Shown in pieces: positions 37,520 to 46,530 of a stretch of 64,000 bases of DNA. Below the pieces are notes generated by a model. The model saw only the letters and a program-made list of their open reading frames with translations, made no database searches and was not told the DNA's origin. A program made the translations under genes and the position numbers. Within the stretch, counting starts at the first letter, position 1. Every line of letters starts with the position of its first letter. Source of the DNA: an uncultured Fulvivirga sp. (GTDB lineage Bacteria; Bacteroidota; Bacteroidia; Cytophagales; Cyclobacteriaceae); NCBI GenBank assembly GCA_947500555.1, contig CANMSE010000003.1, forward strand, positions 62,001 through 126,000, written 5' to 3'.

Positions 37520-38047
37520 TTAAACCACATTCAAAATACTTTCAATTTTTTTTACTGCATGGTGATAACTTGCCTTCAGGGCGCCAACACTAGTGTCGGT
37601 AATCTTTGACATATCTTCATACTTAAGATCATCGAAATACTTCATATTAAAAACAAGTCGCTGCTTCTCCGGAAGCTGAAGCAAGGCTTTTTGAAGTTTT
37701 AACTGCACCTCATTACCGTCAAGATAAGTGCTGGCCTTTAAAGATTCTTGTGCCAATTCAGTATCATCCGTAGTAAATCGCTTACGCTTTTTAATAAAAC
37801 TTAAACTCTCATTTACCGCAATACGGTAAACCCAGGTGTACAATTGAGAATCAGCTCTAAAATTAGAAATGCTGGAGTACACTTTAAGGAAGACGTCTTG
37901 GGTAACGTCATTAGCATCGTCATGATCAAGGACAATTTTTCTAATTGCCCAATAGATTTTTTCCTGATAAGTGGCTAACAGGTGTTTGAACCCCTCGTTT
38001 CTGGTTTCAGGGTCTTTGACAAGCTTGATTAATTGTTTTTCCTCCAA
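37520..38047 (-). CDS. ECF-type RNA polymerase sigma factor
   Basis: 175-aa group-4 sigma factor. Region 2 is NDVTQDVFLKVYSSISNFRADSQLYTWVYRIAVNESLSF, region 4 is LLQLPEKQRLVFNMKYFDDLKYEDMSKITDTSVGALKASYHHAVKKI, with a short linker. Starts at TTG 38047 (TTG GAG GAA AAA). It directs transcription of a small regulon, and the three downstream genes (anti-sigma-like, LTxxQ-like, outer-membrane protein) are probable members of its operon. The trigger is unknown; cell-envelope stress is the usual pattern for this set. Confidence 0.92.
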   Translation of the reverse strand: MEEKQLIKLVKDPETRNEGFKHLLATYQEKIYWAIRKIVLDHDDANDVTQDVFLKVYSSISNFRADSQLYTWVYRIAVNESLSFIKKRKRFTTDDTELAQESLKASTYLDGNEVQLKLQKALLQLPEKQRLVFNMKYFDDLKYEDMSKITDTSVGALKASYHHAVKKIESILNVV

Positions 38048-38113
38048 ACAGATAGGTTTTGAGTGTTAGACTCATTAACCAATTGAAGGTTTAAATTTAT
38101 GATTAAAAAAGGA

Positions 38114-39034
38114 TTAAATCTCTCTCAAGGTTTCAAAAACTCCGGCATTTCTACCTTTGAATCGTACTACCAATAGAGGGTGGTGCATTTTCTCATTCAC
38201 CATTTTTTCTGCTAGACTACCTAAAAATAAAGCTGCAGCAGCCGTTCGTCCTTTAGCTCCAATAATGATAAAGTCTGGATTAATCTCATCAGCCAGGTCG
38301 TATATGTCACTGGCCAGGTTGTCATTAGTATCTAAAGAATAAACATCATGAATTTTTATTCCTCGTTTATCAATCTTCTTAATGAATTTGGCAAAATCTG
38401 CTTTAGCGTTCTTCTTCATCACTTCGGCAAATTCTTCAAATGACTTGCCCGTATAATGATAACCCGCAGGTACTGCATAGACATTTTGACAAACTATTTC
38501 AGGTTTGCCATCATTTTTGACACAGAAGTCAATAGTCTGATCAAGCGCTAGTTTTGAGTAACTGGAAAAATCTATTGGGACCAATACTTTTTCAGCTTGA
38601 GGCTCTAAATTTTCTGGTACAATCAAAAGGTTACAACTTGCTCTTCGAGCCAACCTAAGGGTGGTTACGCCAGTACCATCAAGCGTCTTCTTCTGACCTA
38701 CTATAATTAAGTCAATATCACTTTTCTCAGCAATCTTCAATAGATCACCACCAACCCCTTTTTTGACATTGATTACTATCTTGACTTTTTTCTCAGGAGA
38801 GAAAAACTTATCTACTGCTTCGGAAAGCTCAGTTTTACGTTCTTTTAATGCTGATTCAACCAGCTTTGGAAATTCTTTCTTTACATCCGAAGGGATGCTT
38901 AAGTTTTTTACAACGTTGACAAACTCGACCTTTTCAGCAGAAGTGTGATCTACAAGAAAAGAGGCATATTTTATCAGGGTCTCATCAAGTGATGAGGTGT
39001 CAAGACCCACTAGGATGTGTTTGAATGGCTCCAT
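38114..39034 (-). CDS. tandem universal stress protein (two UspA domains)
   Basis: 306 aa made of two Usp folds. The first (residues 1-140) begins with FKHILVGLDTSSLDETLIKYA and has a VGQKKTLDGTG loop rather than the full ATP motif. The second (about 150-295) begins KVLVPIDFSSYSKLALDQTI and ends with the G-x2-G-x9-G-S signature (GAKGRTAAAALFLGSLAEK), so ATP binding is likely in the second half only. Cytosolic. Tandem Usp proteins are common in Bacteroidota; targets are unknown. A TAnnTTTG promoter lies just upstream. Confidence 0.92.
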   Translation of the reverse strand: MEPFKHILVGLDTSSLDETLIKYASFLVDHTSAEKVEFVNVVKNLSIPSDVKKEFPKLVESALKERKTELSEAVDKFFSPEKKVKIVINVKKGVGGDLLKIAEKSDIDLIIVGQKKTLDGTGVTTLRLARRASCNLLIVPENLEPQAEKVLVPIDFSSYSKLALDQTIDFCVKNDGKPEIVCQNVYAVPAGYHYTGKSFEEFAEVMKKNAKADFAKFIKKIDKRGIKIHDVYSLDTNDNLASDIYDLADEINPDFIIIGAKGRTAAAALFLGSLAEKMVNEKMHHPLLVVRFKGRNAGVFETLREI

Positions 39035-39050
39035 TACTTCAATTTTGCCG

Positions 39051-39084
39051 CAAAGTTAACGATGGATTAACTTACTATTATCAA
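39051..39084 (-). promoter_or_regulatory. candidate promoter for the tandem Usp gene
   Basis: On the minus strand TTG (39084-39082) and TAACTTTG (39058-39051) are spaced by 23 bp, at the long end of the normal range. Predicted transcript start near 39047, a leader of about 13 nt before ATG 39034. Confidence 0.5.
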
Positions 39085-39088
39085 CTAT

Positions 39089-40177
39089 TTAAATATTTAA
39101 TGATAAAATTTGATCTGAGAGCATTTCTATTTGCTCTTTACTGTGCGTTGGAAAATTGGCAATCCTTATTTGTTGCTCTTTTCTTTCCCCATATCCTGCA
39201 CCAACTACTAAGCCTTTTGCGTTTAAAGCAGTCAAGATTTTAGAAGATGAAACGGAACAGTCGGCTACTAATGTAGTTTTTGAACGATTCTGCTCATTTT
39301 TTACAAAATGACTTAAGTAGGGACTCTGTTCCACCATATGATTTAGAACGGCAGCTTTATAATTGGTTTCTTGTCTTATTTGTTTGGTACCCTTAACTAC
39401 CATATCATGTGCTACTTTGCCTAGCAAGTACATGTCCAGCACGTTTGGTGTAGCAGGGGTCTGATTTATTTTTGCTTTCGCCACCAGTTCTGGAATGCAA
39501 TGATATGAACCAATACTTTCTCCATCGCCAAGTAGTTGTTCCGCTTTATCAATACATCGATCATTGATCACCCAAACACCAAGGCCGGCAGGTAACCCAA
39601 AACATTTTTGTACGGATAAATAAAAGGTATCTACCTGCGAGAAATCAATGGCAACAGATGGCGCAATCGAAACAACATCAAGTGAAATCAATTGGTTTGG
39701 AAATCCCATTCGTAATGCAGCCAAATCACCTTCAGTATGGCTTGCCCCTGTGCTTGTTTCATTATAAGTGACTGAGATCAACTCACTGGTCTCAGGGATA
39801 AGTACTTTTTCAATGTCTACGACCTCACCAGGCTCAGCATCCTTGATCAGTGCATTCTTCTTATAGTTAGATACGATCTTTTGAAACTTCCCCGAAAAGG
39901 CGCCATTAACAAAATGAAAAGACTCTTTACCTATGAGATTCTGAGCTATTCTCTCCCATACCTCAGTAGCCGATGAGGTGAACAAAACATGATAACCTTC
40001 TGGGATGTCTAAAAGTATTCTCAAGTTTTCAGTGCACTCAGCAAAAATTGATTGAAAAGTTTTCCCCCGATGTGAGATAGAAGGAATGTTTTCCTTGAGC
40101 GCTGCTTTTAAATGTTCCTCAACTGTGAAGTATAACTGTGATGGGCCAGGAGTGAAGTGTAGCTTTTTCATGCCCAT
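39089..40177 (-). CDS. SerC-like class V aminotransferase
   Basis: PLP-dependent aminotransferase of 362 aa. It begins KKLHFTPGPSQLYFTVEEHL, and SISHRGKTFQSIFAECTENLRILLDIPEGYHVLFTSSATEVWERIAQNL closely follows the phosphoserine aminotransferase (SerC) layout. PLP Lys is in YLSVQKCFGLPAGLGVWV. It differs from typical SerC in several substrate-loop residues, so I give no symbol; phosphoserine, other amino acids or glyoxylate-type substrates are possible. The start codon overlaps the preceding TrpF-like gene by 10 bp (ATGGGCATGA), so the two are coupled. serA is not nearby. Confidence 0.85.
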   Translation of the reverse strand: MGMKKLHFTPGPSQLYFTVEEHLKAALKENIPSISHRGKTFQSIFAECTENLRILLDIPEGYHVLFTSSATEVWERIAQNLIGKESFHFVNGAFSGKFQKIVSNYKKNALIKDAEPGEVVDIEKVLIPETSELISVTYNETSTGASHTEGDLAALRMGFPNQLISLDVVSIAPSVAIDFSQVDTFYLSVQKCFGLPAGLGVWVINDRCIDKAEQLLGDGESIGSYHCIPELVAKAKINQTPATPNVLDMYLLGKVAHDMVVKGTKQIRQETNYKAAVLNHMVEQSPYLSHFVKNEQNRSKTTLVADCSVSSSKILTALNAKGLVVGAGYGERKEQQIRIANFPTHSKEQIEMLSDQILSLNI

Positions 40178-40731
40178 TCGTCAACTTCAAGTGCTTCCAA
40201 AATATCAGCTAATTCATCATAATCTTTAAAGCCAGGTCGTATTTCATCACCTGCTGAAATGGCGATTCCGTGAACTCCGGTTTCATCTATAATATCATTG
40301 ACATTGTCAGCATTGAATCCGCAACCTAGCAATACCTTATTTTGTTTTGATAATGCTTTAATGGCACTTAATTGACTCGAGTTAAGATTTTCGGGACCAT
40401 TAACCAGTACATAATCCATTGACTTAAGGTCTTCATCAGTAATCGTCTCAATCGATGTATTAAAAATCGTTTTTATACTGTCATCCTGAGCAGTTAACAC
40501 TTTTGTGTCAGAGCTTTCAACATTATTCACCTTGTATGAGGTAATACCGTCAAGTTTATCTGTTTCTATCACAAAATCGACACCTGAGACCCATGATGTG
40601 ATCTCCTGAAAGACTTCCGGGGTAACTTCATTAATATCAAACCCTATAAGATCTACACTCATTCCCGCACAATATCGTGCATCAGAAAGGTTGTTGACTC
40701 CATTAATTTTTACAAACGTTCTTAAGCTCAT
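40168..40731 (-). CDS. TrpF-like (phosphoribosylanthranilate isomerase-related) protein lacking catalytic Cys
   Basis: 187-aa beta/alpha barrel-like protein. The start RTFVKINGVNNLSDARYCAGMSVDLIGFDI corresponds to the TrpF opening VKICGxxxxEDA, with the catalytic Cys replaced by Asn. The end HGIAISAGDEIRPGFKDYDELADIL matches the TrpF phosphate-binding C-terminus (GVDVSSGVE..PGxKD), including the PG-x-KD element. True TrpF uses the Cys of KICG as general base, so this protein is probably not a normal isomerase. No other trp genes are here. It is translated just ahead of, and overlapping, the SerC-like gene; a divergent enzymatic or non-catalytic role is inferred. Confidence 0.7.
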   Translation of the reverse strand: MSLRTFVKINGVNNLSDARYCAGMSVDLIGFDINEVTPEVFQEITSWVSGVDFVIETDKLDGITSYKVNNVESSDTKVLTAQDDSIKTIFNTSIETITDEDLKSMDYVLVNGPENLNSSQLSAIKALSKQNKVLLGCGFNADNVNDIIDETGVHGIAISAGDEIRPGFKDYDELADILEALEVDEWA

Positions 40732-40838
40732 TACTTAATAGATAATTCAAATACTACTATAAGATTAATCAATCATTTATAAAGGCAAAGCTAAGTCAAA
40801 ATACCTTGCTTTGCTGAGCAATTTTAAAATAGATAAAT

Positions 40839-41156
40839 ATGGCAGTAGCAGTTTTAGATGACTCGAATTTCAACCAGTCATTAAATGATAATAAGAAGAC
40901 AATCGTTAAGTATTTTGCTGGATGGTGTGGCAATTGCCGATTGTTTACACCCAAGTTTAAAAGACTTTCGGAAGATGACAGATTCAATGGTATTTCTTTC
41001 GTTGATGTAGATGCCGAAAAGAATCCTGATGCACGTAAAGCAGCCGGAGTAACGAACCTTCCTTTTTTTGCTGTATTTGATGGTAATCAATTGGTCGATG
41101 CAGTAGCTACGAGCAAAGAAGATGCAGTAATCGAACTTTTGGGTAAGCTCCAATAA
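40839..41156 (+). CDS. thioredoxin-family protein (CGNC active site)
   Basis: 105-aa single-domain thioredoxin fold without a signal peptide, hence cytosolic. Active site WCGNC in KYFAGWCGNCRLFTPKFKRLSED; the cis-Pro is in VTNLPFFAVF. Downstream genes in the same direction are a lipoprotein and a T9SS protease, but a functional link is not evident. The CGNC motif differs from the usual CGPC; it may give a different redox potential (inference). Confidence 0.92.
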   Translation: MAVAVLDDSNFNQSLNDNKKTIVKYFAGWCGNCRLFTPKFKRLSEDDRFNGISFVDVDAEKNPDARKAAGVTNLPFFAVFDGNQLVDAVATSKEDAVIELLGKLQ

Positions 41157-41177
41157 GCTTTACAACACAGAAATCTT

Positions 41178-41185
41178 TATTTTTG
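41178..41185 (+). promoter_or_regulatory. candidate -7 box TATTTTTG upstream of the lipoprotein gene
   Basis: TATTTTTG matches TAnnTTTG and ends 5 bp before the ATG at 41190. No TTG at -33 was seen. If used, the mRNA would be leaderless. Confidence 0.3.
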
Positions 41186-41189
41186 GAAG

Positions 41190-41894
41190 ATGGAATCAAC
41201 TGTCTTCCAAAAACCATTTCTTTTTATACTCAGTACAATTGTCTTATTGTCTTGCGATAATACCACAGTAGATCCTGCATCCGTAGATCGAGGAGAGGCA
41301 TTCTTTCCTCTAGAAACACAGACTTTTAGAGAATATCAGGTTGAAGAAATCCAATACCAGTTTTCAGGTGAGATTATAGAACTACAATATAACCTTCGTG
41401 AAGAAGTCGTTGAATCTTTCTTATCTGCTCAGGATTCAACCTATGTCATCTACCGATATACTCGTAACTCTAGCGATGATGAATGGGAATTTCTGAATAC
41501 CTGGCAGGCTAGGCAAAACGGCTTTAACGCTATTATTTTTGAAGAAAACATACCATTCATCAAAATGGCATTCCCAATAGAGACTGGGAAGTTCTGGGAC
41601 GGAAATGCGTTGAATACAAGCGATGAAGACAGGTATGAAATGGATAGCCTTTATTTCAGCTACATTTCACCTACGGAACAATTTGATAGTACCCTTACCG
41701 TTATTCAGAATGATAATCAGGATTTTATTGTTGAACTAGATCGAAGGTTTGAGGTATATGCTTTTGACATCGGACTAGTGTACCGAGAAGAGATTAATTT
41801 CCAGTACTGTACAAATGACAGTTGCCTCGGCCAGCAAATTATTGAAGAGGGAAGAGAATTTAGGCAAACACTAACTAGCTATGGTAAATTTTAA
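41190..41894 (+). CDS. lipoprotein of unknown function (234 aa)
   Basis: The signal is long (MESTVFQKPFLFILSTIVLLSC), with the lipidated Cys at residue 22 (LLSC box). The mature part is acidic and beta-rich (FREYQVEEIQYQFSGEIIELQYNL), without a motif I can name. Cys residues near the end (YCTNDSCLG) may form a disulfide. It overlaps the start of the subtilase gene by 14 bp, so the two are co-translated. A role in the export or handling of that protease is possible. Confidence 0.8.
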   Translation: MESTVFQKPFLFILSTIVLLSCDNTTVDPASVDRGEAFFPLETQTFREYQVEEIQYQFSGEIIELQYNLREEVVESFLSAQDSTYVIYRYTRNSSDDEWEFLNTWQARQNGFNAIIFEENIPFIKMAFPIETGKFWDGNALNTSDEDRYEMDSLYFSYISPTEQFDSTLTVIQNDNQDFIVELDRRFEVYAFDIGLVYREEINFQYCTNDSCLGQQIIEEGREFRQTLTSYGKF

Positions 41895-43467
41895 GACCAT
41901 ACTTTTTATGATATTGATTCTTTCCAAGACTGCCTTGGCGCAAGACAGGTACATTATTCACTTTGCTGATAAAAGTGATAGTCCTTATTCCATAAACTCT
42001 CCTGAAGATTTCCTTTCGGCAAGAGCAATAGCTCGTAGAACCAAGCAAAATGTAAGTATTACAGAAGAAGATCTGCCCGTCAATCCTGATTATGTAGACT
42101 GTGTTAAAGCTTTGGGTGTTGAGGTTTTTTTCACATCAAAATGGTTCAATTCCTTGTTGGTGCAAATGGAAGCACCATCACTTTCGCAGGTTCAAGTACT
42201 GCCATATGTTAGTCAAGTCGAGTTGGTAGCAAATGGAACAAGACTAAAGTCGGGTTCAAGAGTGTCTTCAGAAGAAGATGAAGAAAATACTGAAATGGAA
42301 ATTAACGCAGTTCAGAATGAGATGTTAGGTATAGATTACTTACATCAAGAAGGTTATTTAGGAGAAGGGATTCTGATGGCGTTTATGGATAGTGGTTTTA
42401 CAGGTGTTGATACGCAGGAAGCCTTCAGTCATCTGTTTACTGACAACTCTATTTTATGGATCAAGAATCTTGTTGAGAATGACGAAGAGATCTACCAGTA
42501 TGGCAATCATGGAACTCGGGTTTTTAGTACTGTGGCAGCCAGGTTAAATGATGAATTTGAGGGAGTTGCACCCGAAGCTCAGTTCATGCTATTTGTGACA
42601 GAAGATTTGCCTACCGAATATAGAATTGAAGAATATAATTTCCTGTTTGCGGCTGAAAAAGCCGATAGTGCCGGTGTTGATATCATTAGTACATCATTGG
42701 GGTATAGTTATGATTTTACTGAGCCTTCGATGGACTATGTTTATGAAGATCTGGACGGAGAGACAACAGTGATTACAAGAGCTTCTGAAATTGCTTTTTC
42801 AAAAGGGATGCTAGTGGTGACAAGTGCAGGTAATGAAGGTTCTACAGATTGGGGCTTTATAACTGCTCCTGCAGACGGTCCTCACGTATTGAGTGTTGGT
42901 TCAGTTGGTTCAGATGGGTTGAGAGCAAATTCAAGTTCTATAGGGCCTAATGCCAATGGAATGACAAAACCAGAATTGATGGCATTTGGAGCAGGAGCCG
43001 TTTTGATTAATGGGTCAGGTATTACTACTTCGAGTGGTACTTCATTTGCTGCGCCACAAGTAGCAGGTCTGGCAGCCTTGCTTTGGCAGCGTGAACCGGA
43101 GCTTTCAAACCAAGAGCTCTATGACTTTATTCTTACTCTTGGTAATAGATCATCAAATCCAGATAACGAGTATGGTTATGGAATACCTAATGCAAAGAGG
43201 ATTGTTACTTCTATTGATTCTCAAAACCTAAATGAGTTGAATGTATTTCCAAATCCTTTTGACAATCAAATTTCAATTCGATCTATATCTGAAATTGAAG
43301 AAATTGTGATAATGGATTTAAATGGAAGAACAGTATATCAAATTCAAAAACCTCGAAATACTCAAAACCTTAGCATAGATAGTAGCCCATGGAATGATGG
43401 GGTCTATTTATTCAGAATCGTTTCCGGAGATGGTACTGTTATCATTAGAAAATTGATCAAGAATTAA
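41881..43467 (+). CDS. secreted subtilisin-like (S8) serine protease with T9SS sorting domain
   Basis: 528-aa exported protease. Signal peptide MVNFKTILFMILILSKTALAQ. A prodomain-like region follows (FADKSDSPYSINSPEDFLSARAIARR). The S8 triad is visible: Asp in LMAFMDSGFTGV, His in QYGNHGTRVFSTVA, and Ser in TSSGTSFAAPQVAGLAALLW, plus TSAGNEGS with the oxyanion-hole Asn. The C-terminal 80 residues (ELNVFPNPFDNQISI ... GVYLFRIVSGDGTVIIRKLIK) are a type A T9SS sorting domain, so the protein should be exported across the outer membrane and attached to the surface or released. Confidence 0.95.
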   Translation: MVNFKTILFMILILSKTALAQDRYIIHFADKSDSPYSINSPEDFLSARAIARRTKQNVSITEEDLPVNPDYVDCVKALGVEVFFTSKWFNSLLVQMEAPSLSQVQVLPYVSQVELVANGTRLKSGSRVSSEEDEENTEMEINAVQNEMLGIDYLHQEGYLGEGILMAFMDSGFTGVDTQEAFSHLFTDNSILWIKNLVENDEEIYQYGNHGTRVFSTVAARLNDEFEGVAPEAQFMLFVTEDLPTEYRIEEYNFLFAAEKADSAGVDIISTSLGYSYDFTEPSMDYVYEDLDGETTVITRASEIAFSKGMLVVTSAGNEGSTDWGFITAPADGPHVLSVGSVGSDGLRANSSSIGPNANGMTKPELMAFGAGAVLINGSGITTSSGTSFAAPQVAGLAALLWQREPELSNQELYDFILTLGNRSSNPDNEYGYGIPNAKRIVTSIDSQNLNELNVFPNPFDNQISIRSISEIEEIVIMDLNGRTVYQIQKPRNTQNLSIDSSPWNDGVYLFRIVSGDGTVIIRKLIKN

Positions 43468-43482
43468 GAATAACTATCTTTG
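43453..43482 (+). promoter_or_regulatory. candidate promoter TTG-N19-TATCTTTG for rpe
   Basis: TTG at 43453-43455 and TATCTTTG at 43475-43482 are 19 bp apart, a good Bacteroidota match. The box ends 5 bp before the rpe ATG (43488), so the mRNA would begin at or next to the start codon. The -33 part lies inside the end of the protease gene. Confidence 0.6.
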
Positions 43483-43487
43483 CTGCT

Positions 43488-44141
43488 ATGAGTAAACCCT
43501 ACATTGCGCCTTCCATTTTGGCAGCAGATTTTGCCAACCTCCAATCAGAAGTAGAAATGTTAAATTCCAGTCAGGCTGATTGGATTCATATAGATATTAT
43601 GGATGGTATTTTTGTTCCGAATATCTCTTTCGGCATCCCTGTGATGCAGGCTATTAATAAGCATGCAACCAAACCGTTGGATGTACATTTGATGATCGAG
43701 AAACCTGAGAACTATGTAGAAGCTTTTAAAAACGCAGGAGCAGATATCATTTCAGTACATTATGAGGCGTGCCCACATTTGCATAGAAATTTACAGCAAA
43801 TTAACGCTCTTGGATGCAAGGCAGGAGTGGCCATTAACCCGCACACAAATGTCCAATTGTTAGAAGATGTCATTTTAAATATCGATGTTGTCTGTCTAAT
43901 GTCCGTTAACCCAGGTTTTGGTGGGCAGAAGTTCATAGAAAATACGTTTTATAAAGTAAGAAAACTCAAAGAGATGATAACGGCAGCCAACAGTTCTACA
44001 CTAATTGAAATTGATGGTGGTGTTAACGTTGAAAACGCTCCTAAACTGTTGGAAGCTGGTGCTGATATTCTTGTAGCCGGTAGCTTCGTATTTAATTCTG
44101 ATGATCCTCAAGATACTATTTCGAACCTTAAAAGCGTTTGA
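43488..44141 (+). CDS. rpe: ribulose-phosphate 3-epimerase
   Basis: Interconverts D-ribulose 5-phosphate and D-xylulose 5-phosphate in the pentose phosphate pathway; cytosolic TIM barrel. At 217 aa it has the usual length. Metal and catalytic motifs: IAPSILAADFANL, HIDIMDGIFVPNISFG (active-site Asp), LDVHLMIEKPENYV, SVNPGFGGQKFI and the C-terminal EIDGGVN. Probably transcribed from its own promoter. Confidence 0.97.
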   Translation: MSKPYIAPSILAADFANLQSEVEMLNSSQADWIHIDIMDGIFVPNISFGIPVMQAINKHATKPLDVHLMIEKPENYVEAFKNAGADIISVHYEACPHLHRNLQQINALGCKAGVAINPHTNVQLLEDVILNIDVVCLMSVNPGFGGQKFIENTFYKVRKLKEMITAANSSTLIEIDGGVNVENAPKLLEAGADILVAGSFVFNSDDPQDTISNLKSV

Positions 44142-44155
44142 TAAAGTGTTGTTTG

Positions 44156-46507
44156 ATGAGATATAGCTTATTCATTTTATTTCTACTTATATGCTCCACC
44201 GCTTTGCCTCAGACTATTGACGGCACCATAAGTGACGAGGAGGGTACGGCAATTCGGGATGCTAGTGTAGTTTTAAATGATAGATTTGGTGTTACCACCG
44301 ATGTAAATGGTTATTTTTCTATTGACAGACCTTTAAGCTCAGATAGCTTAGTTTTAGTCATTTCTCACGTTATCTATAATCAAAAGAGGGTTGTCATAGG
44401 TCTTAATTACAACAACCTTTCGATACAGCTTACTCAAAAAACATCGTACCTGGATGAAGTTCAAATTGTAGACGAGCGACAGATTGATGAAATAAGCGTT
44501 ACAAAACTCAAGCCGAAAGATATTGAGGTACTGCCGACACCTTTTCAGGAATTCAATAAAATACTGGCAACTCTACCTGGAGTAGCTAGCAATAATGAAT
44601 TGTCATCCACTTATTCTGTTCGTGGGGGTAATTACGATGAGAATTTAGTATATGTTAATGATATACCTATATATAGACCCTTTTTAGTTAGCAATGGGCA
44701 ACAAGAAGGTTTAAGCTTTATAAACAGTAACCTGGTCTCTTCTGTTACTTTTTCCGCTGGAGGATGGCAACCAAAGTATGGAGATAAGCTATCTTCTGTG
44801 TTGAATGTCACTTATAAGGACCCTGAAGAGTTTTCTGCTTCTGCAGGAATAAGCCTGCTGGGTGGGTCAGTACATATTGAAGGAGTAGCTTATAAGGATA
44901 GAATTAGCTACGCACTTGGTGTACGACATAAATCATCTCAATATTTACTCAATACTCTTGAGGTTGATGGGCAGTACTTGCCAAAGTTTACAGACTACCA
45001 GTCGATTATTAATTTTAATTTGGGTTCTCAGCAAGATATGGAAAGGACTCAATTGAGCTTACTCACTTCATATGCCCGGAATCGCTATTTAGTTGAACCT
45101 GAAAGCCGTGAAACAGAGTTTGGAAACTTCAACCAGTCGTTAAGACTTTTTGTAGCATTTGATGGCCAGGAGACTTTGGAGTACGACACTTATCAAATAG
45201 GGACCAAATTAAGTCATAGAATCAATGATCGTTGGAAAACGCAATTGGTCAGCGCGGCTGTTTATGCAGTTGAAAGAGAATATACGGAAGTTGAAGGTGG
45301 TTATAGATTATGCGATGTTGATAAGAATATCTCCTCATCTACTTTCAATGACTGTGTTTTTATCAGGGGTGTTGGCACCAATTATGACTATGGCCGTAAT
45401 AATTTGACGGCCGAAATTCTCAATATCGAAAATAGAAATGTAGTCCTTATCGATGACAAAACTATAGAGTTTGGTTTTGGATACAGCAAGCAGTTAATTG
45501 ATGATCAATTACAAGAATACAGTTTCACAGATTCTGCTGACTTCGTAACACAAATAGATGCGGTGCAATCTGAGGCTGATTTGAACTCAGATCAATTTTC
45601 AGGATTTATACAGGCAACTATTCCTATAAGTAAAAGAGTAACTACTACCATAGGAGGTAGGTCAAACTATTGGAACTTGAATAAACAGTGGATATTCAGC
45701 CCAAGAGCTCAGGTTGTTTTTAAGCCTAAAGGTCCTAGAAATGTTACTTTCTCGGGTGCAGTGGGTGTGTATCAACAGCCTCCATTTTATCGTGAAATGC
45801 GTGCGTTTGACGGTTCTGTCAATACCAATTTAAGGGCTCAACGTTCGATTCATTTTATTACGGGAGTCAATTACCATTTGCAATGGTGGGGTAGACCCTT
45901 TGTTGTAAATAGTGAGATCTACCATAAATTGTTAAGTGATGTGGTTCCTTATGAAGTGGAAAATGTTAAAATCCGATATTATGCCAACAATGACGCAAAA
46001 GCTTTTGCTGCAGGATTTGACTTTAGAGTAAGTGGAGAGTTTATTGAAGGAACCGAATCATGGTTCAGCCTTGGATTATTAAATGTTAAGGAGGATGTGG
46101 AGGGAGATAATAATGGCTTCATAAGAAGACCCACAGATCAAAGAATAAATGCAGCCATTTTTTTTCAGGATCATTTCCCTAATAACCCGGATATCCGTGT
46201 TAACCTTAATTTGTTGTATGGTAGTGGACTTCCCTTCGGACCTCCTGGAGACTTTGAGAATAGAAATGTTTTCAATGGCGGCTCATATACCAGAGTAGAT
46301 ATAGGTTTCTCACGTGTCATCTATTTCAATAAAGAAAAACACAATGGTAAACGGATTCTAACGATAAATGCCGAAATACTAAATCTCCTCGGTACTGCAA
46401 ACCCCATCTCTTATACATGGATTACAGACGTGAATAATGATCAGTTTGCTGTACCGAACTCTTTATCTGCGCGGTTTCTGAACCTACGTGCGTCAATCAA
46501 AATTTAG
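44156..46507 (+). CDS. TonB-dependent outer-membrane receptor with carboxypeptidase-regulatory-like N-domain
   Basis: 783 aa from ATG 44156 (MRYSLFILFLLICSTALPQ, a signal peptide). The track start at TTG 44138 is less likely because it lies before the signal peptide within the rpe end. A CarboxypepD_reg-like domain (DGTISDEEGTAIRDASVVLNDRFGVTTDVNGYFSI) precedes the plug (PTPFQEFNKILATLPGVASNN and YSVRGGNYDENLVYVNDIPIYRPF) and the barrel. No TonB-box was assigned. No SusD gene follows, so a polysaccharide-utilisation role is unlikely. Substrate unknown; siderophore, peptide or another ligand remain open. Confidence 0.9.
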   Translation: MRYSLFILFLLICSTALPQTIDGTISDEEGTAIRDASVVLNDRFGVTTDVNGYFSIDRPLSSDSLVLVISHVIYNQKRVVIGLNYNNLSIQLTQKTSYLDEVQIVDERQIDEISVTKLKPKDIEVLPTPFQEFNKILATLPGVASNNELSSTYSVRGGNYDENLVYVNDIPIYRPFLVSNGQQEGLSFINSNLVSSVTFSAGGWQPKYGDKLSSVLNVTYKDPEEFSASAGISLLGGSVHIEGVAYKDRISYALGVRHKSSQYLLNTLEVDGQYLPKFTDYQSIINFNLGSQQDMERTQLSLLTSYARNRYLVEPESRETEFGNFNQSLRLFVAFDGQETLEYDTYQIGTKLSHRINDRWKTQLVSAAVYAVEREYTEVEGGYRLCDVDKNISSSTFNDCVFIRGVGTNYDYGRNNLTAEILNIENRNVVLIDDKTIEFGFGYSKQLIDDQLQEYSFTDSADFVTQIDAVQSEADLNSDQFSGFIQATIPISKRVTTTIGGRSNYWNLNKQWIFSPRAQVVFKPKGPRNVTFSGAVGVYQQPPFYREMRAFDGSVNTNLRAQRSIHFITGVNYHLQWWGRPFVVNSEIYHKLLSDVVPYEVENVKIRYYANNDAKAFAAGFDFRVSGEFIEGTESWFSLGLLNVKEDVEGDNNGFIRRPTDQRINAAIFFQDHFPNNPDIRVNLNLLYGSGLPFGPPGDFENRNVFNGGSYTRVDIGFSRVIYFNKEKHNGKRILTINAEILNLLGTANPISYTWITDVNNDQFAVPNSLSARFLNLRASIKI

Positions 46508-46530
46508 TCATTAATGCTACAAAATGGGGG

